64,000 bases of DNA from UQRS01 sp050946935 (GCA_050946935.1 JBMNVR010000002.1:1-64000); one strand, 5' to 3'; numbered from the stretch's first letter, positions 1 through 8,525 are shown. Notes: a model not told the origin generated them from the letters alone. A program made the numbers and translations.

Positions 1-7
1 CTTATTC

Positions 8-95
8 ATAGCGGATAGGGTGGCACCTGCCTTTCGGTTTTGTCTCGGCAACTCAACCTTAACACAGGCCTTCCCTATTCGCTATCCTTTTTTTC
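8..95 (+). ncRNA. structured RNA end or terminator hairpin, identity unknown
   Basis: Bases 8-20 pair perfectly (one G-U pair) with bases 73-85 to close a 13-bp helix, followed by a run of T at 88-94. The G-U pair works only if the + strand is transcribed; the opposite strand would have an A-C mismatch. The enclosed 52 bases contain shorter complementary pieces (cctg near 26, cagg near 65). This could be a small RNA with its own terminator or the 3' part of a transcript that begins before the window. I could not match it to a named RNA family such as 6S or SRP RNA. Confidence 0.35.
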
Positions 96-154
96 TCTTT
101 GTATCACATCATTGTAATACCTACAGGCATGTGCACTTCGCGTGACATCCTCCC

Positions 155-183
155 TTGACAAGCGGCGGGCTTTGTGCTATATT
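155..183 (+). promoter_or_regulatory. sigma-A promoter of tyrS
   Basis: TTGACA at 155-160 and TATATT at 178-183 are separated by 17 bases. It sits just upstream of the T-box leader, so transcription should begin near 190. Confidence 0.8.
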
Positions 184-189
184 TACCTG

Positions 190-540
190 TAAATACAGCG
201 TTGAACGGAAGAAGTAGTTGTTTTTTCCCGATCCGAAGAGAGCGGCCGTTTCGCTGCGAGGCCGCGGCGGGGAATTTTGACGAATACATCCGGGAGCTGC
301 CGGGCTGAAGGGCGTGTTTCCTGCGTAGGCCGGGCCGGGGAGGGACAGCCGTTATCCTGTCCTGCAGGTTTTCTTATGATTTATCCGGCGGAGTTTTGTG
401 TTCCGACCGGCGAAAACCTGATGAGGCGCCGGCCGCGAGGCCGTCGCGAAACAGAGGTGGTACCGCGGATTTTTCCGCCCTCTGCTGTGCTTTCGGCATG
501 GCGGACGGGCGGTTTTCTTTTGACCGGGTTCCCGTCCGGA
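190..540 (+). promoter_or_regulatory. tyrosine T-box leader of tyrS
   Basis: The T-box core gaggtggtaccgcgg lies at 453-467. It can form the antiterminator (AGAGG with CCTCT, GCGGA with TCCGC) or give way to a terminator at 475-521. Upstream, the AGAGAGC motif (237-243) and a GCTGCGAG apical-loop motif (253-260) belong to Stem I. The triplet TAC at 285-287, within gaatacat, is in the usual place on the 3' side of Stem I for the specifier and reads tyrosine, matching the gene downstream. Known mechanism: uncharged tRNA-Tyr stabilises the antiterminator and turns tyrS on. Confidence 0.88.
475..521 (+). terminator. T-box terminator hairpin
   Basis: CCGCCC (475-480) pairs with GGGCGG (507-512), with inner stems tctgc/gcgga and gtgc/gcat around a tttcg loop. 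TTTTCTTTT follows. It competes with the T-box antiterminator. Confidence 0.8.
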
Positions 541-568
541 AAGAAAAATGATTTTGGAGGAAGAACAA

Positions 569-1792
569 ATGACACTGTTTGACGAATTGAAGGAGCGCGG
601 CCTTGTCGCGCAGACCACGGATGAGGAGAAGGTACGCGACCTTTTGAACGGGACCGGCGCGACCTTTTATATCGGGTTCGACCCGACGGCCGACAGTTTG
701 CATGTCGGGCATTTTGTGGCTATGATTGTCATGTCGCATATGCAGCGGCACGGGCATCATCCGATCGCCCTGTTTGGCGGCGGAACCGGTATGATCGGCG
801 ATCCTTCGGGCAAGAGTGACATGCGCAAAATGCTGACGAGGGAGGAGATTGACCACAACGTCTCCTGCTTTATGAAGCAGATGGGGCGGCTGGTGGATTT
901 CTCGGAGGGCAAGGCAACCATGGCCAACAACGGCGACTGGCTGCTCGACCTCAATTACATCGACTTTTTGCGGGAGGTCGGGGTACATTTCTCGGTCAAC
1001 CGGATGTTGTCGTTTGAGTGCTACAAGCAGCGGTTGGAGCGGGGTCTCTCCTTCTTTGAGCTGAATTATATGCTGATGCAGAGCTATGATTTCCTCGTCC
1101 TCAACCGCAAATACGGCTGTGTGCTGGAGCTGGGCGGTGACGACCAGTGGAGCAACATCATCGGCGGCGTCGAGCTGATCCGCCGCAAGGAACAGAAAGA
1201 GGCTTACGGAATGACCTTCAACCTCCTGCTGACCAGCGAGGGTAAGAAAATGGGCAAGACGGAAAAGGGCGCTGTCTGGCTCGATCCGGACAAGACCTCC
1301 CCCTATGAATTCTATCAGTACTGGCGCAACGTTGACGACGCCGATGTTATCAACTGCATGAAGATGCTGACTTTTGTCCCGCTGGAGGAGATTCGGGAGT
1401 ATGAGAAGCTTTCGGGCGGCGACCTCAACCCGGTTAAGGAGCGGCTGGCTTTTGAGCTGACCGCCCTCATCCACGGTGGGGAGGAGGCCGAAAAGGCCCG
1501 TATGGCGGCACGCGCCCTTTTCGGCGGCGGCGCAGATGACAGCAATATGCCTTCGACCACATTGCCGGCCGCCGAATTTGATGAGGGGATGCCTCTCCTC
1601 GACCTGATGCTGCGCTGCGGTCTCATCCCCTCCAAAGGGGAGGGCCGGCGGCTGGTTCAGCAGGGCGGCGTCAGCCTCAACGGGGAGAAAGCGGCAGATC
1701 CGCTGTATGTGGTTTCGGCTGCGGATTTCACCGACGGCAGCCTGAAAATCAGGAAGGGGAAGAAGGTCTTCCACCGCGTAATTATGGAATAA
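569..1792 (+). CDS. tyrS: tyrosyl-tRNA synthetase
   Basis: Cytoplasmic class I aminoacyl-tRNA synthetase that charges tRNA-Tyr. The 407-residue protein has the HIGH-type signature HVGH at residues 45-48, the KMSKS-loop variant KMGKT at 227-231, and a C-terminal S4-like RNA-binding domain (about residues 340-405) with the typical motif around RRLVQQGGVSLNG. The start at 569 is preferred over the in-frame ATG at 548, because GGAGG at 556-560 lies inside that longer version and is well placed for 569. Expression is controlled by the tyrosine T-box upstream. It ends 45 bases before the rplU promoter and is probably monocistronic. Confidence 0.97.
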   Translation: MTLFDELKERGLVAQTTDEEKVRDLLNGTGATFYIGFDPTADSLHVGHFVAMIVMSHMQRHGHHPIALFGGGTGMIGDPSGKSDMRKMLTREEIDHNVSCFMKQMGRLVDFSEGKATMANNGDWLLDLNYIDFLREVGVHFSVNRMLSFECYKQRLERGLSFFELNYMLMQSYDFLVLNRKYGCVLELGGDDQWSNIIGGVELIRRKEQKEAYGMTFNLLLTSEGKKMGKTEKGAVWLDPDKTSPYEFYQYWRNVDDADVINCMKMLTFVPLEEIREYEKLSGGDLNPVKERLAFELTALIHGGEEAEKARMAARALFGGGADDSNMPSTTLPAAEFDEGMPLLDLMLRCGLIPSKGEGRRLVQQGGVSLNGEKAADPLYVVSAADFTDGSLKIRKGKKVFHRVIME

Positions 1793-1836
1793 AAAGGAAA
1801 TCGCGTCCCGCATTTTAAGAAAAATGTAAATTTTTC

Positions 1837-1865
1837 TTGACGTGGGGCGCGGTTTGTAGTATAAT
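1837..1865 (+). promoter_or_regulatory. sigma-A promoter of the rplU operon
   Basis: TTGACG at 1837-1842, a 17-base spacer, and a perfect TATAAT at 1860-1865. Confidence 0.85.
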
Positions 1866-1871
1866 CGTTAA

Positions 1872-1959
1872 GCCGCATATTCCGGGTTTTTGTAAGACGG
1901 ACAGGTTTTCCGCACCCGGGGAATAGCGAGTCTGAGTTTAAGGCAGGTGCTACATTCAC
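1872..1959 (+). promoter_or_regulatory. probable L21 leader RNA
   Basis: The transcribed leader before rplU holds a GC-rich segment, ccgcacccgggg, and an AGGTG-type ribosome binding site. Firmicutes often carry an autoregulatory L21 leader in this position. I place it by context and general resemblance; the fold was not computed. Confidence 0.45.
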
Positions 1960-2283
1960 ATGTACGCAATCATCGAAACCGGCGGTAAACAGTACCGCGT
2001 GCAAAACGGCGACGTTCTTTTTGTTGAAAAGCTGAACGCCGAAGCAGAGGAAACAGTAGAATTCAAGGCCATCGCGGTCGGCGACGGAAGCGAGATCAAG
2101 GTCGGCGCTCCCTATGTCGACATTCCGGTCAAAGCGGTCGTTTTGAAAAACGGCAAGGCAAAGAAGATTACTGTTTTCACTTATAAGCCGAAGAAGAGCA
2201 GTTCCCGCAAGATGGGCCACAGACAGCCCTATACCAAGGTGCAGATCAGCGCCATCGGGGACGAGGCCTACTCGGCCGAATAA
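1960..2283 (+). CDS. rplU: 50S ribosomal protein L21
   Basis: 107 residues with the L21 N-terminus MYAIIETGGKQYRVQ and the C-terminal basic segment (SSRKMGHRQPYTKVQI) that contacts 23S rRNA. It is the first gene of the conserved rplU-prp-rpmA cluster. The stop codon overlaps the next start as TAATG, so the two genes are translationally coupled. Full family length; nothing unusual. Confidence 0.98.
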   Translation: MYAIIETGGKQYRVQNGDVLFVEKLNAEAEETVEFKAIAVGDGSEIKVGAPYVDIPVKAVVLKNGKAKKITVFTYKPKKSSSRKMGHRQPYTKVQISAIGDEAYSAE

Positions 2284-2600
2284 TGAATCGCGTAACCTTC
2301 CGTAGCAGGGACGGCCTGCTCACGGGATTTACCCTTTCCGGCCACTGTACGGCTGATGGAAAGGATGAAACGGGCCGGCTGGTTTGCTCGGCGGTGTCGT
2401 CGGCGGCCTATATGGCCTGCAACACGATCACGGAGGTGATCGGCGCGAAGGCGGAGATTCAGGTGGAGGAATCCTACCTCCGGCTGGAGCTTGCCGATTC
2501 GTTTGCACAAACGCAGACGATTTTGGAAGGATTCCGGCTGCACATGGCCGGCCTCGCGCAGCAGTATGAGAAATATATTGAAGTCCATTCGGAGGTGTAA
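2283..2600 (+). CDS. prp: ribosomal-processing cysteine protease Prp
   Basis: A 105-residue protein of the YsxB/Prp family, which removes the N-terminal extension of ribosomal protein L27 in Firmicutes and related bacteria. The family signature is visible as GH at residues 20-21 (catalytic His21), followed by a flexible loop and Cys35 in LVCSAVSSAAY. It lies between rplU and rpmA, as is usual, overlaps rplU by one base and precedes rpmA by 3 bases. Its presence agrees with the cleavable leader on the L27 encoded next door. Confidence 0.93.
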   Translation: MNRVTFRSRDGLLTGFTLSGHCTADGKDETGRLVCSAVSSAAYMACNTITEVIGAKAEIQVEESYLRLELADSFAQTQTILEGFRLHMAGLAQQYEKYIEVHSEV

Positions 2601-2603
2601 CAA

Positions 2604-2888
2604 ATGTTAAAGATAAACATTCAGCTTTTCGCACATAAGAAAGGGCAGGGCAGTTCGCACAACGGACGCGACAGCGAGTCGAAGCGTCTCGGCCCGAAGC
2701 GCGGCGATGGCCAGTTCGTTCTGGCGGGGAACATCCTCGTCCGGCAGCGCGGCACCCATTTCCATCCGGGTGAGAATGTCGGCAAGGGCTCGGACGACAC
2801 CCTGTTCGCCAAGATTGACGGCACCGTAAAGTTTGAAACTTTCGGCGGCAACCGCAAGAAGGTCAGCGTTTACGCTGTCGAGCAGTAA
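2604..2888 (+). CDS. rpmA: 50S ribosomal protein L27 with cleavable N-terminal extension
   Basis: A 94-residue L27 that begins MLKINIQLFAHKKG. This is the Firmicute form, whose leader is cut after Phe9 by Prp so that the mature protein begins AHKKG; the motif matches the known consensus around LxLFA. The mature N-terminus reaches toward the peptidyl transferase centre. It is preceded by a GGAGG site inside the end of prp and followed by a strong terminator. Confidence 0.97.
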   Translation: MLKINIQLFAHKKGQGSSHNGRDSESKRLGPKRGDGQFVLAGNILVRQRGTHFHPGENVGKGSDDTLFAKIDGTVKFETFGGNRKKVSVYAVEQ

Positions 2889-2908
2889 GGTTATTGCTTA
2901 AAGTGCTG

Positions 2909-2940
2909 AAAATCCCGGGTTTTGCGACCCGGGATTTTTT
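2909..2940 (+). terminator. intrinsic terminator after rpmA
   Basis: The stem aatcccgggt/acccgggatt around the loop tttgcg is followed by T6. It separates the ribosomal protein genes from the lipoprotein gene. Confidence 0.85.
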
Positions 2941-2977
2941 CGTAAACCGATTTTTTGTAAGGATGGGCGGCGTTTAT

Positions 2978-4237
2978 ATGGTCAAAAGAAGGTTGTGTCT
3001 CCTGCTCTCCCTGCTGATTCTGCTGTCGTCGGGGGCCTGCCGGACGGTCGAAACGCCGCTGGAGGAAGCTTCGGGCCTGAACGCCTCCTCCAAAATTGTG
3101 GTGGCAACCCACGAGGAGGGGGAGGCGTTCGACCCTGCTGCGCCCGAGGGAGAGAAGTACAAAAACCTTGATTTCGGAGCGGAGGGGGATAAGCTTTACA
3201 GTATGGTGGTCGCGGACTTCTGGGACGGGACACTGGGCAAGGCGTACGAATATCTCGACGACCGGAGTCAAACGGCCTTCGTCTGGCCGTACGGCAGCTT
3301 TTTGCAGATGCAAGGCGCCTATCTCGACCTGCATCCGGAGGATGGCGAAGCCGCGGATCGCTACAAGGCGGCGCTGACCGCCCTGGACACCCGATATATG
3401 TGTATCCGGACCGACGGGCTGCTGTCCTACAGCTCGAGTTATGACAAGGTGGGCGGCGACGTCTACTATGACGACAACGCCTGGCTGGCGCTGGAGTTCT
3501 GCGACGCGTATGACCGGTTCGGCGATGCGGCCTATCTGGAAAAGGCGAAGGGGCTGGCCGAATACCTCTATTCCGGCTGGGATGAGGAAATCGGCGGCGG
3601 CATCTGGTGGAAAGAGGGGCTGAAAGAGGATAAAAACGGCTTTACCAACTCGCCGGTAGTCATTCTTTCGGTCTGGCTTTATGAAAAGACGGGAGAGGGC
3701 GCTTACCTCGACTGGGCGAAAAAAATCTATGCCTGGGTGCGGGACTACCTGCGCACCGAGAATGGGCTGATCGCCGATTCAATCGACACGGCGTTTGCGG
3801 TCAACCGAACCTTCTTTACTTACACGACCGGGACGGCGATCGGTGCCGCGACTGAGCTTTACCGCGTCACGGGGGAACAGAGGTATCTCGACGATGCGGT
3901 GACGTCAGCCGCTGCCGCCTTTGACGCTTTCGGCGTATATGATGAGGAGGAGGGCGCCTATGTCTTCGGCGTCGACTTTCCCAACTGGCACGGCTGGCTG
4001 CTGGACGGCTTTATGCGTCTTTATCCCTTTGCACCGGAAGCAGCGGAGCTGGGGCTTCGGATGTTCGAGTACGCCCTCGGTCGGGCTTGCGGCCGCGCGC
4101 GGTACGACAACGGATATTTTATTGTCGACTGGAACAGCACCCGCTCGGATAAGCAGATCGACCTGCTGCATCAGGCCGGGACGGCGCGCTGCCTTTTGAA
4201 CATACAGAATTTCAGAAACCGGATCGGGGAAGAATAA
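2978..4237 (+). CDS. GH76-family secreted lipoprotein (alpha-1,6-mannanase-like)
   Basis: A 419-residue protein with a basic N-terminus, a hydrophobic stretch and a lipobox ending at Cys21 (LLSSGAC), so it should be a lipoprotein on the outer face of the membrane. The remainder resembles glycoside hydrolase family 76: an (alpha/alpha)-barrel type sequence with paired aspartates Asp165-Asp166 in YYDDNAW, the position of the catalytic pair, and conserved GGGIWW and HGW segments. Family members cleave alpha-1,6-mannan, and some act in remodelling cell-surface glycans. The start at 2978 gives a proper signal peptide; an upstream in-frame start would bury it. The position between rpmA and obgE is unusual. 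The substrate is not known from sequence. Confidence 0.8.
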   Translation: MVKRRLCLLLSLLILLSSGACRTVETPLEEASGLNASSKIVVATHEEGEAFDPAAPEGEKYKNLDFGAEGDKLYSMVVADFWDGTLGKAYEYLDDRSQTAFVWPYGSFLQMQGAYLDLHPEDGEAADRYKAALTALDTRYMCIRTDGLLSYSSSYDKVGGDVYYDDNAWLALEFCDAYDRFGDAAYLEKAKGLAEYLYSGWDEEIGGGIWWKEGLKEDKNGFTNSPVVILSVWLYEKTGEGAYLDWAKKIYAWVRDYLRTENGLIADSIDTAFAVNRTFFTYTTGTAIGAATELYRVTGEQRYLDDAVTSAAAAFDAFGVYDEEEGAYVFGVDFPNWHGWLLDGFMRLYPFAPEAAELGLRMFEYALGRACGRARYDNGYFIVDWNSTRSDKQIDLLHQAGTARCLLNIQNFRNRIGEE

Positions 4238-4274
4238 AACCAATCTCTCCGGAACCGAAAGGAAGCGATTTTTC

Positions 4275-5552
4275 ATGTTTGTGGATACCGCAAAAATCAA
4301 AATCAAGGCAGGGGACGGCGGCAACGGCGCCGTTACCTTTCATCGGGAGAAATATGTAGCCAACGGCGGTCCCGACGGCGGGGACGGCGGCAGGGGGGGC
4401 GACGTGATCTTTCAGGTCGACGACAATCTATCCACCCTGGCCGATTTTCGCTATAAGCGGAAATACCTCGCCGAAAACGGGAAGAACGGCAGCGGCGGCC
4501 GCTGCACCGGCAAAAGCGCACCCAATCTGGTTGTCCGGGTTCCGCGCGGCACGCTGGTGAAGGAGGCGGAGACCGGCCGCCTGCTCGCCGACGTATCTTC
4601 CGATCAGCCGGTTGTGATCGCCAAGGGCGGAAAGGGCGGCTGGGGCAACACCCACTTCGCCACTGCGACGCGCCAGATCCCCCGGTTTGCAAAAAGCGGC
4701 GCCCCGGGGGAGGAGATCGAAGTGCAGCTTGAGCTGAAGCTGTTGGCCGATGTCGGGCTGATCGGTTTTCCCAATGTGGGCAAGTCGACCCTCGTTTCGG
4801 TCGTGAGCGAGGCCAAACCGAAGATTGCCAATTATCACTTTACTACCCTGACCCCCGTGCTCGGCGTCGTCCGTATGGGGGAGGGGGATAGCTTTGTCAT
4901 GGCGGATATTCCCGGCCTGATTGAGGGCGCGGGGGAGGGTGTCGGCCTCGGGCATGAGTTTTTGCGACATGTCGAGCGCTGTCGTCTCCTGCTACATGTG
5001 ATCGACGTGTCGGGCAGCGAGGGACGCGACCCGATCGAGGATTTTGAGGTCATCAACCGCGAGCTGCGCACCTTCAGCCCCGAGCTGGCCGAACGGCCTC
5101 AAATTGTGGCGGGGAACAAGTGCGATTTGGCGGACGAGGCGGTGCTTGCGCGGGTTGCGGCCTATTTTGAAGAGAAAGGGCTGCCTTATTTTCCGATCAT
5201 GGCCGCCATCGCCGAAGGGTGCGGCGACCTGATTAACTTTACGGCGGCCGAGCTGCAAAAGCTGCCGGCGGTACGTGTGTATGAGCCGGAGCCTGCCCCG
5301 GCGGAGGATTTCACCCTCCGCTCGTCGGCGCGCGGTTTTACCGTCCGGGCGGAGGACGGTGTCTATTTTGTCGAGGATGCGCCTTGGCTGCTGAAGGTGA
5401 TGGAGACCATCGACCCGGAGGATTTCGAGTCTCTGCAATATTTTGAGCGGGTTCTGCGGCAGAGCGGGATTATCGACGCGCTGGTCGACTCCGGCGTGCA
5501 GGAAGGGGACACGGTCAGTGTTTACGATATCGAGTTCGATTATGTACCCTGA
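4275..5552 (+). CDS. obgE: Obg-family GTPase
   Basis: Ribosome-associated GTPase of 425 residues, involved in large-subunit assembly and stress and sporulation signalling. The order is: glycine-rich Obg fold (1-158), G domain with Walker A GFPNVGKST (164-172) and G3 DIPG (211-214), then a C-terminal OCT domain (about 345-425), which is present in Gram-positive Obg. Ribosome binding site GAAAGGAAG precedes the ATG. It normally follows rpmA directly; here a GH76 gene separates them. No terminator was seen between the GH76 gene and obgE, so these two are probably cotranscribed. Confidence 0.97.
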   Translation: MFVDTAKIKIKAGDGGNGAVTFHREKYVANGGPDGGDGGRGGDVIFQVDDNLSTLADFRYKRKYLAENGKNGSGGRCTGKSAPNLVVRVPRGTLVKEAETGRLLADVSSDQPVVIAKGGKGGWGNTHFATATRQIPRFAKSGAPGEEIEVQLELKLLADVGLIGFPNVGKSTLVSVVSEAKPKIANYHFTTLTPVLGVVRMGEGDSFVMADIPGLIEGAGEGVGLGHEFLRHVERCRLLLHVIDVSGSEGRDPIEDFEVINRELRTFSPELAERPQIVAGNKCDLADEAVLARVAAYFEEKGLPYFPIMAAIAEGCGDLINFTAAELQKLPAVRVYEPEPAPAEDFTLRSSARGFTVRAEDGVYFVEDAPWLLKVMETIDPEDFESLQYFERVLRQSGIIDALVDSGVQEGDTVSVYDIEFDYVP

Positions 5553-5925
5553 TATTTTGTCATGAACATCGGTGCTTCTCTGCCCCGCCTTTTTTGGTTG
5601 TCGCGCACAACGACGGCGAGTGGGTGGCGTTGAATTCGCGTATTTTATTGCAGAGAGATAATATGCAATATAAATTCATTGAATATTCATTTTTTCTTCA
5701 CGACCGTTTCAAAAATGAAAGGTATAGTATAAGCACAGCAAGAGAAAATGCTGTGATTCCTCTTTTCATTTTCATTCCTCTCTTTTTTCATTTTGCACAC
5801 TTCCTAAACGCTGATGCAAAACGTCGATCTCCTGTTTGTCAGGCAGGAAATCGGCGTTTTGCGTTTTGCATAAAAGCCACAGGACTGGATTGGTGATTTT
5901 ATCTAATTTAAATCCGGGAAATTGG
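5553..5925. other. intergenic region with repeat remnant and AT-rich stretch
   Basis: No credible gene. Bases 5594-5670 resemble the second half of the 140-bp repeat seen at 37.2 kb: ggttgtc, a gac-ggcgag segment, then ggcgttgaatt and ttttattgc in the same order. Bases 5680-5810 are AT-rich with no feature I can name, apart from a tatagtataa element near 5722. Confidence 0.35.
5817..5861 (+). terminator. strong hairpin, probable obgE terminator
   Basis: Bases 5817-5834 pair with 5844-5861 over 18 positions with one mismatch. The 3' side ends gcgttttg with further T residues. It could act on either strand, though only obgE points into it. Confidence 0.55.
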
Positions 5926-5954
5926 TTGCAATCGTCGGACGGATATAGTATAAT
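5926..5954 (+). promoter_or_regulatory. sigma-A promoter of lon
   Basis: TTGCAA at 5926-5931, a 17-base spacer and TATAAT at 5949-5954. The leader to lon is about 130 bases. No CIRCE element was seen. Confidence 0.7.
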
Positions 5955-6089
5955 ATTTTCTAAATATTTTTATTGATCTTTTCTTCTCCGCTTGGTTACG
6001 GCCGGGTGAAAGATTGTATAATTTTCAGGGCCGCTTATCGGAGACGGCGGCCGCAAAACCGGATTTTTTAAGAATACTGGAGGATCATT

Positions 6090-8525
6090 ATGCCTTTAAA
6101 AACACACGAAACCGAATATATGCCGGTGTTGGCGCTGCGCGGGCTGAACCTGTTCCCGCATGTGCTGCTGCATTTTGACGTCGGCCGGAAAAGGTCAATC
6201 AACGCATTGAACCTCGCTATGGCGGGGGATCAGCGCATTTTTCTGACGGCGCAGAAGGACATTGCCGAGGACGAGCCGGAAGCCGACGGCCTCTATCGCG
6301 TCGGCTGCGTCGCCCGTATTAAACAAATTCTGCGCGGATCAGGTGACATCGTCCGTGTCACGGTTGAGGGGGAGAGCCGGGCGCTGGCCGTCTCGATCGA
6401 CGCGGGGGAGGTTTGCTTTATGGGGCAGATCGACCCTCGGCCCAGCAGGAATCCGAGGGTGGCATCCGACTACAAAACCGCGCTGATTCGGCACGTCCGC
6501 ACCCTGTTTGGGGAGTATGCCTCCCTCTCGCCCAAGATGCCGCCCGACATCGGCTTGCGCGTGATGGGGAGCGAGGATCCGGATTTCCTTTCGGATTTTA
6601 TCGGCTCGAACATCGCGATCTCTCTGGAATACAAGCAGGAGCTGTTAGAGGAGTTCAATCCGGTCAAGCGGCTGGAGGTTTTGGCCGGTATGCTGCTCAG
6701 TGAGTGCGAGTATCTCCGCCTTGAGAACGAGATCGGTGAGAAGGTGCGGGAGCAGATTGACGAAAACCAGCGGGATTATTACCTCCGCGAACAGCTCAAG
6801 ATCATCAGTGACGAGCTGGGCGAGGAGGAGCCTCCGGATGTGGAGGCTGACGCCTACCGCGAAAAAATCGAGAAGCTGGCCGCCCCGGACGAGATTAAGG
6901 AAAAGCTGTATAAAGAGGTGGACAAGCTGTTCAAAATGCCTTCCGGCTCACATGAGGGGACGGTCGTGCGCGGCTATCTCGACACCTGCATCGAGCTGCC
7001 CTGGGGCGTATATACCGAGGATAAGATCGACATCGAAAAAGCGCGCAAAATCCTTGACCGCGATCACTACGGGATGGAAAAGGTCAAGGAGCGCATTTTA
7101 GAGTTGCTGGCTGTCTACCGCCTGAACCCTGAGGTCAAGGGGCAAATCATCTGTCTGGCTGGCCCTCCCGGCGTGGGCAAAACCTCGATCGCCAAATCGG
7201 TCGCGGCCTGCATGGGGCGTAAATATGCCCGTATGTCGCTCGGCGGCGTCAGCGATGAGGCGGAGATCCGCGGACACCGCCGCACTTATATCGGCGCGAT
7301 GCCCGGCCGGATCATGAACGCCATTAAGCAGGCCGGTAGCAGCAATCCACTGATTCTGCTGGACGAGGTGGACAAGCTCGGCCGGGATTATAAAGGCGAT
7401 CCCGCTTCCGCGCTGCTGGAGGCGCTCGACAGCGAGCAGAACAATGCTTTCCGCGACCATTTTATCGACATGCCCTACGATCTGAGCAAGGTGCTGTTCC
7501 TGACCACGGCCAACGACCTGTCGACCGTGCCTGCTCCGTTGCTCGACCGGATGGAGATCATCGAGCTTTCGAGTTACACGCGGGAGGATAAATTCCGCAT
7601 TGCCAAAGGGTATCTGGTCAAAAAACAGTTTGCAAAGCACGGGCTTTCCTCCAAAACCTGCCGGATTGACGACGGCGCGCTCTATGGCCTGATCGACGGC
7701 TATACGAGGGAGGCCGGGGTGCGCAGCCTTGAAAGAAGCATCGGCTCCCTCTGCCGCAAGGCGGCCGTCCGCCTGGTGGAGGGGGAGGTCAAAAAAGTGA
7801 CCTTCAAGGCGGTCGATCTTGAAAAGGCGCTCGGTCCGAAGAAATACAAGGGCGACCTGCTGCTGAAAAAAGACGAGGTCGGCACGGTCAACGGACTGGC
7901 CTGGACCTCGGTCGGCGGGGAGCTGATGCAGTTGGAGGTTTCGGTCCTCGACGGCAAGGGGGCGATTGTGCTGACCGGGTCGCTTGGCGACGTGATGCAG
8001 GAATCAGCCAAAACGGCCGTCAGCTACATCCGCAGCGTGGCGGAGGAGCTTGGACTTGCCAAGGATTTTTATAAGCACAAGGATATTCACATCCACGCGA
8101 CTGAGGCGGCGGTGCCCAAGGACGGTCCGTCGGCCGGCGTGACCATGGCGACCGCTCTGGCCTCTGCCCTGACCGGTATCCCGATCCGGCGCGACGTCGC
8201 CATGACGGGAGAGATCAGCCTGCGCGGCCGGGTGCTGCCGATTGGCGGTTTGAAAGAGAAGTCGATGGCCGCCTACCGCGCCGGAGTGAAAACCGTCTTT
8301 ATCCCGGCCGAAAACCTTCCCGATCTGGCTGAAGTGGATACGGCGGTCAAGGCCGCGCTTCGCTTCGTCCCGGCAGAGGATGCCTGGACGGTGATCACTG
8401 GTGCGCTGAGCCGTCCGGTTTCCGCCGCCCGGGAGCAGGAAAAGCAGACCAACGGGAAACCCAAGCTTCCGGCCGCGCCGGCCGCCGTGCCGGAGGTAGG
8501 AGGACGCCGCAATGAATTACAATAA
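6090..8525 (+). CDS. lon: ATP-dependent protease Lon
   Basis: An 811-residue LonA protease that degrades misfolded and regulatory proteins in the cytoplasm. The order is: N-terminal LON substrate domain (about 1-200), coiled-coil region, AAA+ module with Walker A GPPGVGKT (358-365), and C-terminal protease domain with catalytic Ser681 in PKDGPSAG and Lys724 in GGLKEK, at the spacing of the known Ser-Lys dyad. The ribosome binding site TGGAGGATCATT precedes the ATG. The C-terminal tail (about 785-811) is Ala/Pro rich. The last 14 bases overlap engB, the usual lon-engB pairing. Confidence 0.97.
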   Translation: MPLKTHETEYMPVLALRGLNLFPHVLLHFDVGRKRSINALNLAMAGDQRIFLTAQKDIAEDEPEADGLYRVGCVARIKQILRGSGDIVRVTVEGESRALAVSIDAGEVCFMGQIDPRPSRNPRVASDYKTALIRHVRTLFGEYASLSPKMPPDIGLRVMGSEDPDFLSDFIGSNIAISLEYKQELLEEFNPVKRLEVLAGMLLSECEYLRLENEIGEKVREQIDENQRDYYLREQLKIISDELGEEEPPDVEADAYREKIEKLAAPDEIKEKLYKEVDKLFKMPSGSHEGTVVRGYLDTCIELPWGVYTEDKIDIEKARKILDRDHYGMEKVKERILELLAVYRLNPEVKGQIICLAGPPGVGKTSIAKSVAACMGRKYARMSLGGVSDEAEIRGHRRTYIGAMPGRIMNAIKQAGSSNPLILLDEVDKLGRDYKGDPASALLEALDSEQNNAFRDHFIDMPYDLSKVLFLTTANDLSTVPAPLLDRMEIIELSSYTREDKFRIAKGYLVKKQFAKHGLSSKTCRIDDGALYGLIDGYTREAGVRSLERSIGSLCRKAAVRLVEGEVKKVTFKAVDLEKALGPKKYKGDLLLKKDEVGTVNGLAWTSVGGELMQLEVSVLDGKGAIVLTGSLGDVMQESAKTAVSYIRSVAEELGLAKDFYKHKDIHIHATEAAVPKDGPSAGVTMATALASALTGIPIRRDVAMTGEISLRGRVLPIGGLKEKSMAAYRAGVKTVFIPAENLPDLAEVDTAVKAALRFVPAEDAWTVITGALSRPVSAAREQEKQTNGKPKLPAAPAAVPEVGGRRNELQ

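Noticed and set aside
374..1813. 479-residue open frame opposite tyrS
   Set aside because: It is the shadow of a GC-rich gene on the other strand, has no ribosome binding site and no recognisable domain. The same applies to the other long antisense frames, such as 8395-10428, 12890-15313, 18514-20481, 47229-48683 and 56624-58978.
5594..5896. 100-residue open frame between obgE and lon
   Set aside because: It crosses the repeat remnant and a strong hairpin, and has no ribosome binding site or domain.
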